Below the pieces are notes generated by a model. That model searched no databases, was not told the DNA's origin, and worked only from the letters and a program-made list of their open reading frames with translations. Positions 63,097 through 64,000 of a DNA stretch of 64,000 nucleotides are shown piece by piece. Within the stretch, counting starts at the first letter, position 1; every line of letters begins with the position of its first letter. Origin of the DNA: Saprospiraceae bacterium (GTDB taxonomy: Bacteria; Bacteroidota; Bacteroidia; Chitinophagales; Saprospiraceae). Where the stretch lies: contig JADJXD010000001.1 in the NCBI GenBank assembly GCA_016715985.1, positions 62,001 to 126,000 on the forward strand, read 5' to 3'. Made by a program: the position numbers and the translations under genes.

Positions 63097-63104
63097 TATT
63101 TTTG
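63097..63104 (+). promoter_or_regulatory. -7 box for aconitase
   Basis: TATTTTTG matches TAnnTTTG, 34 bases before the ATG at 63138. It is embedded in the palindrome AGCTATTTTTGCAGCT. Confidence 0.55.
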
Positions 63105-63137
63105 CAGCTATTAATAAATTTTTAAACGTAAACAGAG

Positions 63138-64000
63138 ATGCCATTTGACATAGATATGATCAAGGCTTATTATGAGAATTTACCCGAACAAGTAAATCAA
63201 ATCAGAAAAGCCCTTCAAAAACCACTGACTTTAACAGAAAAAATTCTTTACACCCATCTTCATGCAGAATCTTCGCTTCAGGAATACTATAAAGGGAAAG
63301 ATTATGTTTTTTTTGCCCCGGACAGAGTTGCAATGCAGGACGCTACCGCTCAGATGGCATTATTACAATTTATGACTGCGGGTAGATCCAAAGTTGCTGT
63401 TCCTTCTACTGTACACTGTGATCACCTTATATTGGCTAAGATCGGTGCAGAAGAAGATTTGGATACAGCAAAAAATGTTAATTCCGAAGTATATGACTTT
63501 CTTGAGTCAATTTCTAATAAATATGGAATCGGATTCTGGGCTCCTGGTGCAGGTATTATTCATCAGGTGGTGCTTGAAAATTATGCATTTCCCGGAGGGA
63601 TGATGATAGGTACCGACTCCCACACTCCAAATGCCGGTGGATTAGGAATGCTTGCTATCGGTGTCGGTGGAGCGGATGCAGTGGATGTTATGGCCGGCAT
63701 GGCTTGGGAATTGAAGATGCCAAAAATCATCGGTGTAAAACTAACCGGAAAATTAAATGGTTGGGCATCGCCCAAAGATGTTATTCTGAAAGTTGCCGGA
63801 ATACTTACCGTTAAGGGAGGTACAGGTGCTATTGTTGAATATTTTGGAGAAGGTGCTGAAAGTATGTCCTGTACGGGAAAAGGAACAATCTGTAACATGG
63901 GTGCTGAGATTGGTGCTACAACTTCTACCTTTGGTTACGATGATTCAATGAGCAGATACCTGCATGCAACCGGTCGTGCAGAAATTGCAGCGTTAGCTGA
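63138..64000 (+). CDS. acn: Aconitate hydratase, 5' part
   Basis: The frame from ATG at 63138 is open to the end of the window (287 codons). The protein begins with FDIDMIKAYYENLPEQVNQI and has QDATAQMALLQFMTAGRSKV, PGAGIIHQVVLENYAFPGGM, GTDSHTPNAGGLGMLAIGVG and GADAVDVMAGMAWELKMPKI, the mitochondrial-type aconitase pattern. The first cluster Cys is in GTDSH's neighbourhood of the family only later, and MSCTGKGTICNMGAEIGATT is present near residue 255. The last two Fe-S cysteines fall partly beyond the window. It serves the TCA cycle. Confidence 0.95.
   Translation, partial: MPFDIDMIKAYYENLPEQVNQIRKALQKPLTLTEKILYTHLHAESSLQEYYKGKDYVFFAPDRVAMQDATAQMALLQFMTAGRSKVAVPSTVHCDHLILAKIGAEEDLDTAKNVNSEVYDFLESISNKYGIGFWAPGAGIIHQVVLENYAFPGGMMIGTDSHTPNAGGLGMLAIGVGGADAVDVMAGMAWELKMPKIIGVKLTGKLNGWASPKDVILKVAGILTVKGGTGAIVEYFGEGAESMSCTGKGTICNMGAEIGATTSTFGYDDSMSRYLHATGRAEIAALA

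Noticed and set aside
63394..63603. 69-codon plus-strand frame near the end of the window
   Set aside because: It lies out of frame within the aconitase coding region, which runs open to the window edge.
1..64000. CRISPR arrays, tRNA and rRNA genes, intact IS elements, prophage
   Set aside because: I looked in all intergenic gaps for regular spacer repeats, tRNA cloverleaf signatures and transposase or integrase motifs and found none; only the MITE-like element and dispersed palindromes remain.

Overview
The window is chromosomal DNA from a member of the Bacteroidota, probably a Saprospiraceae- or Chitinophaga-like free-living heterotroph. The evidence is direct: AT-rich DNA, many TAnnTTTG -7 boxes (the Bacteroidota promoter) ahead of genes, a PorP/SprF-type protein, a CotH-family protein ending in a type IX secretion (T9SS) type A sorting domain, a short RpoD of 288 residues, and Bacteroidota-type families (DUF6175-like, DUF6089-like, DUF983, LPP20-like lipoprotein). 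I found no rRNA, tRNA, CRISPR array, prophage or intact insertion sequence.

Layout. 1-3100 is an accessory patch: the end of a beta-propeller protein, an antitoxin-like gene interrupted by a 164-bp element with terminal inverted repeats, an unknown lipoprotein, a dead hicB antitoxin, and three strong hairpins, one after each gene unit. 3157-6832 holds an Smr protein, an HhH/outer-membrane barrel protein and a GNAT acetyltransferase, with a GC-rich repeat-like block between the last two. 6873-10060 runs forward: outer-membrane barrel, GT4 glycosyltransferase, RibBA with a degenerate RibA half. 10158-14962 is a five-gene reverse operon of exported proteins (CsgG-like, SH3-like/FlgT-like C-termini, LPP20-like lipoprotein, DUF6175-like), the best candidate here for an undescribed envelope system. 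15339-25783 has PorP/SprF, an NlpC/P60-like protein with Ser in place of the catalytic Cys, a TonB-like protein, a tex-lipoprotein-K+ channel operon, a divergent Lrp/methionine-gamma-lyase pair and an OmpA-like lipoprotein.

26515-29853 is a Dna2-like nuclease-helicase bracketed by an inverted 16-bp repeat from a dispersed near-palindromic family. 30036-37133 is mostly housekeeping: DUF6089-like barrel, rimM, mnmA, purC and rpoD. 37452-40877 is a tightly overlapping three-gene operon (unknown helical protein, TPR-AAA+ ATPase, TPR-multi-TM protein). 41253-52717 carries secreted proteins (thioredoxin-like, S8 protease, CotH, M36 metallopeptidase) mixed with an ABC-F ATPase, rmuC and dodecin.

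52731-57639 has pyrC divergent from a purK-purE-DUF983-methyltransferase operon. 57934-64000 has a lipoprotein, a small HTH protein, an aspartate aminotransferase, a di-haem cytochrome c peroxidase, a serine hydrolase, a SUI1/YciH factor and the 5' part of aconitase. Nucleotide synthesis (purC, purK, purE, pyrC), riboflavin synthesis (ribBA) and translation/tRNA maturation (rimM, mnmA, YciH, ABC-F) are spread through the window and not clustered.
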